Assembly (NCBI RefSeq): GCF_963966145.1
Contig: NC_091046.1
Coordinates: 1,116,001-1,180,000, forward strand
Length of the DNA stretch: 64,000 nucleotides
Direction of reading: 5' to 3'
Source: Tenebrio molitor
Lineage: Eukaryota; Arthropoda; Insecta; Coleoptera; Tenebrionidae
Below, in pieces: positions 9,400 through 19,677 of this stretch. The stretch's first letter is position 1, and every line of letters starts with the position of its first letter. Made by a program: the position numbers and the translations under genes. The notes under the pieces are model-generated. The model worked only from the letters and a program-made list of their open reading frames with translations. It had not been told where the DNA came from and did not search any database.

Positions 9400-10133
9400 T
9401 ATAGTCTGTCTCAATTCTAAATTTCCACCACGTGTTCAATTATGTTGGCAAAATAAAAATATTTCTAAGTTGGGGATTGTTATAACCAAAGTTGGCAATA
9501 TAATTATTTTATAAACATGATTCGAAAACAACGTAATTTACTTGAGGCTAAAATGAACAATGCTCTAGTAAAATGCTTCGAAGAGATAAAAAGGTTGGCA
9601 CGGTTTTTTTCCTTTATTGTTAAAATTTTCAGTTGTAACAATGAAAATTGACAGACAGAGAATGATAACCCCACAAATATCGCGCGTTCAAATGAAATCC
9701 TGGGCTGAGTAGGCGTTGGAAAAATTAAACCGCTTAGAACACTGTAAAGTTTGAACTTCCCGCCGTTTGACACGAATGACATTTGTTTATGTTTAATCAG
9801 GGTTTGTTTTTGTTTGTTTTTAGCAAAGGGTGCCCTTAGATATTTGCCTCGAGAATAGCAATCATTAAGTTGTTCTATTTTTAATGTAAAACATTGCAAA
9901 GAAAGAAAAGAAAGATTATTTGGCTCTAAATTTTAGGTTAGCTGTCAACATGCTCCAATTAATCTACGCTTTAGAAAAGCACAACAATTGACGGTTTCCA
10001 GCGCCCTCCCAATCCAGGATTTCATTTGAACGCGCGATACAACCTGACACATTTTTCACCAAACAATGTTGCCGGTTGTATTTCTAACGTAGAGTGCACT
10101 GTTGGTGGGAATTTAGAATTGAGACAGACTATA
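9400..10133. mobile_element. Outer MITE with TATAGTCTGTCTCAATTC ends, interrupted
   Basis: The left end TATAGTCTGTCTCAATTCTA and its complement at the right share about 30 bp including TTTCCACCA. The outer sequence is split by a second MITE at 9678-10039. A copy lacking that insertion is at 61030-61367. The flanking TA is compatible with Tc1/mariner-like mobilisation. No coding frame. Confidence 0.75.
9678..10039. mobile_element. Inner MITE with TATCGCGCGTTCAAATGAAA ends
   Basis: The two 26-bp ends, TATCGCGCGTTCAAATGAAA plus TCCTGG, are identical and inverted. It is inserted inside the outer MITE. The right 300 bp recurs at 57463-57770 without the left end. The TA at each end fits a TA duplication. 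Confidence 0.8.
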
Positions 10134-12169
10134 GTTGATTTATTCAAGTTAATATATTTAAACTATTCAATGAATATTGCATATTGGAATATCGCAGTAT
10201 TGCATAAGCATTGTAACGAGCGAAGGATAATCGGGATGCGTCTAGGACTCGCCGGAATCCGCACCTGCGTCGCGGACGGAGCTGCTGTCATCCGGTCTAT
10301 CGACTGAACTATTTTTTGCAGGTGTTTATGTCTTTCTATGAAGCCTCTACCAGTTTCGTACATCTTTACTAAATCAGAAGCTTCCACGTCCGGGGTAAAA
10401 AAATATATATACAGACGAACCTCGTGAAAATTTGAGAGGTCTGCATTGGCGGCTCGCGCCACTTTTTCGCCAACCGCCGCCAGTGAAAATTTATCGCCTA
10501 AATAATTAAACAATTTCGATCGATCATCGTCGCCATAAACAAAACCGGCAAAACCGAACCCTCCTGTTTACCAGAGGCCATAAACAGGTATTCAGCACGA
10601 TTAAAAACGCCCCGTTACCCGTCAGATTATAATTATTTGTTGTACAAATACCGGTTGTCACGTAAAATAAATTAGAGCTGGGTCCGAATGCTGCTGGACA
10701 TTACGATTTTTTCCCCAACCCCGAACGATGCAAAATCAATCAACACCGGACGAGATCAAAAGACAAAAAAACGCACACAGACACACACAAAAATTGTACA
10801 TCATCGCTGTGTGCTAACGTCAAATTAATTCTTTTGACGGGACCCTCTGCCATCGAGCGGACAATGTGTTGCCGATTGTGGCGGCGTCGATTGTCGCTTG
10901 TTATTTACGACCCTGTGTATTCCTCTCCTCAAGTAGGCATTGCAATTATCGCGATCGGATTTTGTCATCGACACCTGATGTTGCACAAACGAGGCAATTA
11001 TCGGCTCAGAGGATCACCGCGCTTTGTATTATTGTAATGTGCCGGGAGGGGTGGCTCCCGGAATCGGGGGTATCCCCTCGTTCTCCCGTGGAATAATAAC
11101 GCCGTTGACTTTGATTTTATCAATCGGGAACAATGTCGGAATAATCAGGCTATCAATCACTCGAAAGTAATTTACTCTCTCTCTCAAATAAACCTGTTAT
11201 GAAAGATAACAACAGGTTATCCATTGCCGGGGCTCGGATTCGTAATGGAAGAGAGTAGAATGGGTCAATTTTCTGGATTGTTTGTGTACCGGCTGACACA
11301 ATCGAGTAGGCGGCGGAAATCGTTCAGGAGCTGTTAATTTTCGAACAAATGCGTCGCCGGTGTTTTGTTTCTCAAAAGGACGAACCGTGCTGAATAAATA
11401 AGCGGAGGGTGGATTCCCCCTCTGGGGATGGGAAAAAATAAAAAAAACGCAACGTCCCAATTAAAAATTCAGTATTTGTTAGTTTTTCGGCGGGGAAAGT
11501 TTTTCGGGCGATTTGCAAAATAAACACCGAAAATTCGGATCAACAATGAACCCGGATTTATGAATTATTTGAGGAGCTCCCGAAAACGCTCCTGCAGGAG
11601 GCGCCGCCTTCGGCCGTCTTGATTATAATTAAAATCAACATCACTACACCTGTTTGTTCGATTAGTTGAGCGCAAAATCTGGACGTCCTTGGGGCGCCCG
11701 CCAAAATTTTAGTTTAATTAGGTTTTAATCCTTGAAAAGGACGAAAACCGTCCCGCCCATCCGACGTTCGGATGTTTACATGTAATGTGCGAGACAATCA
11801 GTGCTCGTCATGACAACACCACTACACACACTGATGGAATTGTAATTGGCAATTCGATTCATTTGATTATACGCCATTGATTCGGATCGATTAGGACTAC
11901 AATTTACTCTTCCACGTCCTTGTTGCATGCGATTGCGTTCGTTATTTTAACGACGTCTCGCCGATTGAATACCTGCACAAATTGCCTGGCCCCGATTCCG
12001 GACGAAAACAATCCGGCGATGCCGGTTCACCACCGCCGACGATTCTCCGGAAGGGGTGGGCTCCGGGGGCAAGATGGCGATCCGGGACCTCTTCGCGTTC
12101 ACTCGACTCAGTCAATGAGAGAGTATACTTAATGATAATGAGAAATTCCGAAAGAGAAATTAACAACTA
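10134..12169. other. No gene recognised
   Basis: Mixed AT/GC DNA with no recognisable domain or mobile-element end. A minus-strand frame at 10163-10513 begins just after a plausible acceptor (TTTAATTATTTAG) and has balanced composition, but I recognise nothing in it and cannot claim an exon. CA-rich microsatellite-like sequence lies at about 10775-10790. Confidence 0.35.
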
Positions 12170-12619
12170 GGGTAGCTCGGTGGCCGCATGGCTGTCGGAG
12201 ACAGTGCTCCGAGGTCGCGGTCCCGGCGCTAGTGGGTTCGAATCTCACCGAAGGTGGAGGATTTTTTCGAAGGAAGGAACCTCCGCCGGGCCATGGATGT
12301 GTGTGTATGTCTATCAGGGGCTGACGGTAGGGTGGTGGAAGGAAGAGCGACACTCTTCTGACACCACCGCGAGGTCAGCGGGGTTCGAGTCCCGTCGGGA
12401 AAAGGCGCCCATGGGTGTATAAGTGTTGTGTATGTCTGTGAATGTGAGGTGGAGTGGGCGTGGGTGACCGGGGAAAGTGCCCCGGAGCCCCGTCGCACCA
12501 CCCGAAGGAAGGAGAGGATAGGCAAAAAGGAATTGGAAAGGAAAAACCGCCGTCCGAAAAGGTACCGTAAAAGCCGTATGGCAAAAAACGGGAATGGCAT
12601 TTAAAAAAAAAAAAAAAAA
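12170..12619 (+). mobile_element. Dimeric tRNA-derived SINE with poly(A) tail
   Basis: Unit one (12170-12250) has an A box TAGCTCGGTGG at 12173-12183 and a B box GGTTCGAATC at 12235-12244. Unit two has a looser A box TAGGGTGGTGG at 12328-12338 and a B box GGTTCGAGTC at 12382-12391. A tRNA-unrelated body follows, with a 17-base A run at 12603-12619. The long insert between the boxes of unit one suggests a class II (Ser/Leu-like) tRNA ancestor. RNA polymerase III transcription and LINE-driven retroposition are inferred from family knowledge. I could not identify target-site duplications. Two tandem tRNA units recall the Twin SINE layout described in mosquitoes. Confidence 0.8.
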
Positions 12620-13212
12620 CGGCAATGAATAAAAAAGTCAACGTACAGAGTAAAGAAAAGTAATGAATGACATTTGACATCGCTTTAGTTAGAGATCTCT
12701 CGCAAAAAAAGGGAAAAAATTGGATTAATACAAATCGCAAATTGTCGAGATCCATTTCATTTTACAATTTACAAAGACAAACGAGGCAAAAAAAAAACAA
12801 AGGAAGTATAAATATAGTAAATTTAATTACAGAATTACCAAAGATCTTACGGCAATTCACGTGGGAGCTATATTGTGATTTCCCAAACAGTAATGGACCA
12901 AACAGGGATCTTTGTCGAACTTCGTTAGGAACACTTTGGGCACTTATATCTCATAAAAAAAAAATAAGAAAAATAAAGAGAAAAATCTAACAAGAAAAAA
13001 TGTAATCTGGAAGTATAACATCAACTAACAACATGAAGGAGAAAAAAAAGTAAACGATCCATTATTTAAGAAAATATAGTATGTACAAACCTAAATAAAC
13101 CATTTCATTCAAAGAAAACATTAAGGAATATAATTTCCATTTATAAAACAATTCCATTTGCAAGAAGTTTGGAAATTGATTTCCATTTGGAAAGTGCAAC
13201 ATTTCTTGGAAA
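12620..13212. other. AT-rich DNA without recognised features
   Basis: A-rich sequence with a fortuitous plus-strand open frame. I see no gene. It separates the SINE tail from the 3' repeat tail of the I-like retrotransposon fragment. Confidence 0.35.
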
Positions 13213-13213
13213 A

Positions 13214-13216
<3 letters not shown>

Positions 13217-13260
<44 letters not shown>

Positions 13261-13262
13261 TA
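13217..13262. repeat. (ATT)n microsatellite, 3' tail of the retrotransposon
   Basis: About 15 uninterrupted ATT units. Their position directly after the 3' untranslated region of the minus-strand retroelement indicates that they are its tail, not an independent microsatellite. Confidence 0.8.
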
Positions 13263-13403
13263 GTTAAGCTTGCCAACAGGTAATGACCTAATTACAGGCA
13301 AGCTATCATTAGTTAGGCAGTAAGTGGAATGAGTAGCAGCATGATACTACTCTCCCATTAGGAATCACACTTACTGCAAGCTTATATTTATATTCTTACT
13401 ATA

Positions 13404-13823
13404 TTAAGAGGCATATGTCAGGACAGACCTGAGTTCAGAGGGTCTTGTAAAGAATATGTCGATTTTATTGGAGTCAGCTTTGGTTGAACAGCTGTTAACC
13501 ATCTGGTATAACGGTGACATTAGTAGAATATTTGTCCTCGCAGATCTTAGTTGAAAAACTTCACATCTTCTACAATTAAAAGCAGGAACCTTAATAAGAA
13601 GCTTTGACAAAAGGTAGGGGCATTCAACAGAAAAGCTGAGGACATCCGACAGAAATTTGATTTTAGCAAAATCCCGTCTACTCGCCAATGAATGAAGCTG
13701 AACACATTCTAAAAGGGTTTCCTGCTGAAGTCCCCTAGGTGGGTATTGACCAGTTTCATTAAATACCAAAAATTTAGCAAAATGTCTTTGAATCTTCTCC
13801 AAGGCCCAGGTGTGGTTATTGTA
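13404..13823 (-). pseudogene. Reverse transcriptase C-terminal fragment (I/Jockey-type ORF2)
   Basis: The minus-strand translation contains WALEKIQRHFAKFL, YPPRGLQ, LHSLASRRDFAKIKFL and a P-R-x-x-x-hydrophobic tail ending at 13404. This is the conserved region downstream of the polymerase domain in I/Jockey-type ORF2 proteins (ALEKIQRRFLRF, YPPRG, L-SL--RR). It continues directly from the fragment at 15298-15495: the codons for WSPIY and NNHTW are split at the TA insertion site. No start of its own, and no catalytic YADD motif in the window. Confidence 0.75.
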
Positions 13824-15297
13824 CAGGGTCTCTATAAATGATTGTCGGGTCCAGCCAGCCATGGAAACTTGTCAAATTTTGAATGTGCCGCTTTGTTGGG
13901 CAAATAATGAATGTCACATTTTCAGGTTAGGTTGTTGGCTTTTAACCAGAGACAAGTTTCAACTGTGCGTTACTCTTGCTAACATTAATGTATTTATTAT
14001 TTAATATCAACACCAACAGGGGAACAATTATTGCCCCCATCGTACCGCCACACACTGTACAGGAATTGGTATGAGAACAAATCCAAACAGATAAATATTG
14101 AGAACACCTTGTCCCTGTATACCACAATACAATACTTGATACTGCCTTTTTGTCAGCTTTAGTGCTTTCACATTTCTTGTTTTATGCTAGTGGTAAATAC
14201 GACCTAGACTGAATTGTTGAATGTGGTATTGACCATGTATTGACTCCCATTTTTTCTTCCAATATAAATAACAGTGTTTTTCATAACAAATAAGTCTTAC
14301 TGGTTGTTCAAAAAAATCAAATGTATTCAACAACATAATTTACAACACTAAATAACGATAACAAATAGGTATTTTTTTTATAAAATAGATTGATGATGAC
14401 CCCCATTAACTTCTAAACACTTGACAATTCTTCATTTATTTTCAAAAATATTTTGCAGCATTTCTTAGTTAAAGGTACAGCAACACTGCTATCCACAGTT
14501 CCACACACCAATTTTCAAAACATGTAAAGGAGTCTCTACAAATTGGTGTGGATTCTCAGCACTCCAAATTATGAAATTGAGGTGATTTTCAAACTGAATA
14601 CATTATTAAACACAACTTTGATAATCTACAGGTTGGAGTTCTTGTACAACACTAATTTTATAAAGATGCAGTTGTAGCCTATTTTTAATGATTTTGTGAC
14701 CAGTGCATCGTGGTACACCAGATTGTTGAGATAAACAGGCTATGGATATCTGTAGAGTCTTTTCCACCATTTCTTTCAAATCCTCGAGTATTTCATCAGA
14801 TACTGGTGGTTGTCCTAGTGATTTACCCTTGCTAATTGTTCTGATTGTTAAAAATCTGTTCACAATGTTGTTCAGATATTTTAATGGAATTCATTTTTAC
14901 AAACAGATAATTCCCCATTACTAAACCTTCCATTTCGAAAGTAAAAAACAACAATGAACGTGTTCTGTTCAACAGAATAAACCATTGTAAAGAAAATAAA
15001 GCTAAAATAAAACATAAAACATTAAAGCATAACCTCACAAATTTTGCCAGTGTATTTACCTCTAAAAGCGGACGTACTTAAAATACAGATTTTTGGTGTA
15101 TATTAACTGTGATTAACTGCGATAAAACGAATATAAGGAACCAAAACTCGACTGACAAGCGCAAACGAAACGTCATTCACTAATGTCAGAAGTGACCGTG
15201 AAAACGAACTAGAATTTGGCATCGGTTTCAAAAAAGCGGAACAGTAAATTTTTTTTCCAAGGCTGGCTTGACCAGACAATCATTTATAGAGACCCTG
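13824..15297 (-). mobile_element. Tc1/mariner-like element inserted in the reverse transcriptase
   Basis: The ends CAGGGTCTCTATAAATGATT at 13824 and the complement ending at 15297 are inverted, with extended similarity through GGCTGG. TA is duplicated on both sides (13822-13823 and 15298-15299). The interior carries decayed transposase on the minus strand. The ends resemble those of the 302-bp MITE at 19374-19675. A block shared with about 28840-28925 and 31300-31480 lies at about 14940-15110. Confidence 0.85.
14395..14863 (-). pseudogene. Decayed Tc1/mariner-like transposase
   Basis: A minus-strand helix-turn-helix region (LGQPPVSDEILEDLKEMVEK then LSQQSGVP and VQELQPVDY) runs to about 14606. 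Further on, in other frames, come FIIWSAENPHQF, TPLHVLKIGVW and CLEVNGGHHQ, which correspond to the W-S-x-E-N-P-H segment, the GVWC segment and the C-terminal NGGHF segment of insect mariner-like transposases. The catalytic aspartates between these blocks are missing, and there are stops and frameshifts, so the copy is inactive. Confidence 0.7.
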
Positions 15298-15495
15298 TAT
15301 ATTGGTGACCAAACAATACCAGCATACTCCAATTTGCATCGCACATAAGCCTTATAAAGCGATACAATTGCCTCAGCACTATGGAATAATCTCCTGTTAC
15401 GAAGAACAAAACCCAGAGATTTGTAGGCAGCAGATGTCACATATTCAATATGATTGTACAGAATATGTTTAATATTCATTGGAAAAATGTCACTT
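15298..15495 (-). pseudogene. Reverse transcriptase fragment upstream of the insertion
   Basis: Minus-strand translation gives AAYKSLGFVLRN, LYKAYVRCKLEYAG and VWSPIY, the conserved LYK-x-x-VR-x-x-LEY-x-x-x-VWSP segment of I/Jockey-type ORF2 proteins. It ends at the TA where the mariner-like element is inserted and continues at 13823. The 5' side is truncated near 15500. Confidence 0.75.
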
Positions 15496-15667
15496 TCAGT
15501 TACAACGTTGGTGATTAATTAATTGACATAGGGGTGTATTCTGTAATTTTTAGGGGCGTTAAAATTTTAGCGTCTTTTAAAATTTAAAATTTCAAGCCCT
15601 GATTGGTCATTGCTGACAACTTAATTTAACTGCTTTTAAATGGAACAATGTATAAATCAAATTCTTT

Positions 15668-15858
15668 TACCTCTGGATCGGTTCCGGGTAGGTTCCGGGT
15701 CGGCACCGGGTGGGCTCCAGGTGAGTTCTGGATCGGTTCCAGGTGGGTTCCGGGTGGTTTCCTAGACGGCTTCGGGTGATATCCGAGTGGACTCCGGGTG
15801 GTCTCCGTGTCGGCTCCGGGTGGATTCCGGATCGGCTCCGGGTGATTTCCGGGTCGGC
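15668..15858. repeat. Minisatellite of about 12-bp units
   Basis: About 16 imperfect tandem units of the form GG(T/C)TCCGGGTNG. Because the unit is a multiple of three, the minus strand reads as an open Pro-rich repeat (P-x-x-x-PPG), but there is no evidence that it is translated. The strands differ strongly in G content. Confidence 0.8.
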
Positions 15859-15902
15859 TAACGATAGATAAAGACAACATTTTCAGGGTTAGATTTTTTC
15901 AA

Positions 15903-15908
15903 ATTTTA
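15903..15908 (-). terminator. Poly(A) signal AATAAA
   Basis: AATAAA on the minus strand, about 40 bases after the TAA of the candidate terminal exon. Its distance is appropriate for cleavage shortly downstream, but the hexamer is common in AT-rich DNA. Confidence 0.35.
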
Positions 15909-15943
15909 TTAATTCGATAATTTTTTATAAGGTTTCGGTTAGG

Positions 15944-16212
15944 TTAGCCAGATCTGAGCACCACAGTTTGGTAAATAATTTTCATCTTCCAAGAACCGTA
16001 CAAGTGATTATTTCTGCCACACTGTTTTCGGTGGTCGCTCTCTATTTTGCGATCGACTTTTAATCCAGGGGTTTCGTCTCCTCCCGCCCCCAGTTCTAAA
16101 TTTGTAAAACCACCCTGTCGCAACATGATCTTGCCATCAACGTCGAAAACATGCTCCACCGGATACTTTTCCATTAGGTATATGCCGCCGTGATACAAAA
16201 TGGCGTCGGGAC
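15944..16212 (-). CDS. Candidate terminal exon of an unrecognised gene
   Basis: On the minus strand a plausible acceptor (CGCGATTACTTAG) at about 16213 is followed by an open frame of about 89 codons, including LYHGGIYLMEKYPVEHVF, GKIMLRQGGFTNLELGAGG and GRNNHLYGSWKM, ending at a TAA at 15944. An AATAAA lies about 40 bases further on (near 15905). The composition is balanced and unlike the AT-rich chance frames nearby. I do not recognise the protein. Upstream exons would lie above 16212 and were not found. It could also be a fragment of an unfamiliar transposon or a pseudogene. Confidence 0.4.
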
Positions 16213-19052
16213 ATAATCTAAGTAATCGCGAAGATTATTTTCTCAACAGTTTAAGCACCTGATATCTGAGTAAATATTGACGTTTCGAAAACTCGCAACA
16301 CAAACTCCGAATAATCCCGTAAATTTAACACTTGCTCTCCGCTGGCAAATTTTCCCCTTGAATAAATATAAGAAAGCAGAAAGTAGTGCGGGCTGCGTTC
16401 TCGAGCTTAACTGTCCATTTAAAATGTAGACAACATTTCGAGCTGAGGCCGTGTTCACATCACGTCGCGCCGAAATCCCTCGTCTGCTTTCAATAAGTCT
16501 TGTAAAAGAACAAGTGCCGCGGCGGAGGGGTGGCTCGTCTGGAGGCGGCTCATCCCTTAAGACTGTTGCCGAAGTAGAACCAGGTCGACAAGCAAAAAGG
16601 GTTTTACTGTAACGTCGGGGGACTAGAAATGGAAACAAAACATCCACAACCGGAGCTAATGGACGAGGGGGTGCAAACGAATAATTAGCATAAGGGACGA
16701 ACGCCGGAGCCGATCAGGATCCCACCGCAAAAAACCAACTGTTGCACTAGGTCTTCCACTACTCCACCATAAGTACACGCTCGCTCCCAATTAAAACTTT
16801 AGAAAAAGTCGCACACCCCCGAGAAACCACCCCGTCTGCACTTTTTATCGGCGGTCCGTCGATGCGACCCGTCAGCGTTTCAACGGGAACTTTTACTGTC
16901 TGTCTCCGCTTTACGACTTCATCATCCCCCGGAAAAAAAAAGATTCGAAAAGTAAAATAATTACTTAAACCGAACACATAAACAAGACCGTCGTGGTTTT
17001 AGTGTTCTCCTCCATTCTGAAAAACCGGGGGTGATTTACCTCCTCCACCCGCGGCGGCATGCTCTGTTATGAATAATAGATCCGAACAACCTGTTAGAAT
17101 AAATCGTCGGGGGTGGCTGTCTCGGCCGCGGGATGCTGCCCATTTTTCTTGTCGATTCGGATTTTTCCACCCCTTAATTCGGCCCGTACGACTTAATACT
17201 ATGCAAATTGCGTTTTTGACAGCCGGACTTCGTGACACCCCTTGACCCATTACGTTGTTATATTATTAAATCGCGTGATAGGGGGGTATTTATACGTTGC
17301 CAAGACACATACGACGCGTTTCTCAATTTAATGTCCTGAAAGTGGAGACTTTCGCCCACCGAAACCATAATCTCGACATGATGTTAATTACCTTATCTTA
17401 ATTCTAATCCTGAATCCTAATTTCGTATTTATAGCTCCTGGTGTATTTTTTCCAGTGGCAGTTGGCAACGCCGATGTTTCGTTATTAGTGGCCGCGTGAA
17501 TTATTCATCGATTTCCGGAATTAACGTATTACTTCCCCGGAGCGAGTGAAACGCACTTAAACAATTTATTTATTAATGCACTTTATAAAATAGCTTAGGA
17601 CAAAACGCAACAAAAGAGTACGAGTTTGGAATTCCGGCCTGGGGGTTGGAGTTTGATAACCTGGCACCCGAATTGCGATTTTTCGAGGGTGAGATATCGA
17701 TGTATGGGGGGTGATTTCGAGAAATATAATTTCAAATTTGCATATCTGAAATCTGGACTCTTTAACCACGGTAAATCGCAAATTTACATTTTAAATATTA
17801 ATCTCGAATTTTTCGACTTAAATTTAAACTCTACCCTTGCGTTACTTTTTTTTTTGGCATTTCATAGAAATATATTTTATACTTTTGTGAATTTGGTTTT
17901 CAAATACGATAATAATTTATTTAAATTTGACAAAGAAACGGTCTTACTTTTCCGAGATTGTGTTTACCATTTCAAATTTTCGACGACTCCCGTATACCCT
18001 TTTATAATTATAATTTTTAATTTATTCTATTAAGGATGATAAACATCTGATAAATATATTCTTTTTAATTTACATATTCAACTTTTTGAAGGTAATTATT
18101 TTCGATTACGCTGTTTATTTATTCTATTCATCTTTTCGGTTTGAAACTGAACCGATTAAAATGCAAATTTTAATGTATTTAATAAATAATGTGTTCATTT
18201 AGACGATTCGAATTCAAAATCATCAAATTTATTTTTATTTATAGAATATACTATTTTCGCTCAAATTATTTCCCTGTAGAATTATAGAAAAATATGAAAT
18301 ATTTTATGTGAAAAAAATTAATGGCAACGCACCATGTCATACGAAATATTTACAAACGAATACTGCCATAAGTATTTATAATGGCGTAATTATACACCAA
18401 ATAAACCTAAACGTGTGTCACTAAAATATGCCAACAGTTTACATTAAAAAATAACACATTATACAGAATTAAGAAATAAAATTTGGTTAAATATTCTGCA
18501 AGATATGCAAGAAACAATAACATTTTACAGTAAAATTCTCCATTATGTTCCAAAAAAAAAACAGAAAAGTGTTAAAATAAATTATTCGTTATCTGAATTT
18601 TTTTTTTAAATAATCTCAATCAACTACCACTTCTGGAAACCCATTTCCTTCGTTGTTGATCGGTAACAATGAGAAAAAAACTTATTATTTATATTTGGCG
18701 ATTCGCCTGAATTTCGAATCCGCTCCTGTGTCGCGAACGGAAGTGGTGACTCATCAATTCATCATCTAGAGGTCATCAGAAAATGTTTCTCGAATAGGAC
18801 GGGATCGAATAAAGGAACACCTGATTACATTCTTTGAGCAAAAGTGTATTCTCAAAAATATTAACGATTAAGATGGACAAAATTTCCAAAAAGGCTTTGA
18901 AAAATATTTTTGATAAGAAAAGGAACAAATTCAAATTTGTTTGTTTGGATATCTCGACTGAAAAATCCAAAGAGACAAAATTCAGTAAATATTCCAAAAA
19001 ATCTCAATTTTGTTTTAAAAACAAAACAAACAAATCAATTCCTAAATCGACA
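16213..19052. other. No gene recognised
   Basis: 16.2-17.5 kb is relatively GC-rich and 17.5-19.05 kb strongly AT-rich. The minus-strand frame at 16243-16647 has no recognisable motif. I found no mobile-element ends. This is probably intronic or intergenic. Confidence 0.35.
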
Positions 19053-19054
19053 TA

Positions 19055-19225
19055 CAGTCGCGGACAGAAAAAAGTAGGACAAGTCTCTTAAGAAATTTAG
19101 CTAAAATTGCGTTGAGTAAACCGGGCTTACTATAATAAATAAATATTTTAATAGTAACCATAGAAAGCGTAAACCGACTTACATTAGCGAAAAAACATTG
19201 TCCTACTTTTTTCTGTCCGTGACTG
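19055..19225. mobile_element. MITE with CAGTCGCGGACAGAAAAAAG ends
   Basis: The inverted ends CAGTCGCGGACAGAAAAAAG plus TAGGACA pair with one mismatch. TA is present on both sides, inside the symmetrical flanks ACATA and TATGT. Length is 171 bp. Related TCGCG-type ends occur at 43283-43406, 46765-47102 and 51264-51481. Confidence 0.85.
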
Positions 19226-19373
19226 TATGTAATTATTTCACTGATCTTATTTTGAAAAATTGAAAATTTTTAATCGTTTTCCAGAAAGTTTCATACATGA
19301 GAAGTGAGAGGGTGGAAAGATATATTTTTTTCTAAATTATATCTTTTGAATTTTCAATACTCTAAAGAATATA

Positions 19374-19675
19374 CAGGGTTATTATAAATGATTGTAGTAG
19401 AAGCAGGCCATGCCCATGTTTTGAAATTTTTGCCGCTTTCACTGTCATTTTTTAGGTAAAAAGTGCAGTGATGAACATTTTATTTATTTATTTTTTAAAT
19501 TAACGATTGAATCCAAAAATATTGAGTTTTTTTGTACCAAATTTAACTCCTGTGTGTGAACGGTATGTACTCTCTTATTCACATCATTTTGTTGTTTTTT
19601 ATATGGAGCGGCCGCCATAAATTTTACATTCAGTTTTTACGCCTACTTGAACTACAATCATTTATAATAACCCTG
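19374..19675. mobile_element. 302-bp MITE with CAGGGTTATTATAAATGATT ends
   Basis: The inverted ends share CAGGGTTATTATAAATGATT plus GTAGT, and TA is duplicated at both sides. No coding capacity. The termini resemble those of the mariner-like element at 13824-15297, which suggests mobilisation by the same or a related transposase. Confidence 0.85.
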
Positions 19676-19677
19676 TA

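Larger units (their letters stand above)
13213..15500 (-). mobile_element. I-like non-LTR retrotransposon fragment, interrupted
   Basis: Read on the minus strand, a reverse transcriptase C-terminus ends at 13404, followed by an untranslated stretch and an (AAT)n tail at about 13217-13262. Simple TAA/AAT tails are characteristic of I-group elements. The 5' part is missing beyond about 15500. The coding part is split by a mariner-like element at 13824-15297; removing it and one TA restores the frame exactly. The retrotransposon is therefore older than the insertion. Confidence 0.75.

Noticed and set aside
10163..10513. Minus-strand exon candidate following TTTAATTATTTAG
   Set aside because: Composition is reasonable, but no donor, partner exon or motif is evident.
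12170..12250. Functional tRNA gene
   Set aside because: A and B boxes are present, but the sequence continues into a second tRNA-like unit, a body and a poly(A) tail; it is a SINE.
15668..15858. CRISPR-like array or a collagen-like coding repeat
   Set aside because: Units are 12 bp, contiguous and without spacers; the open frame is a by-product of a unit length divisible by three.
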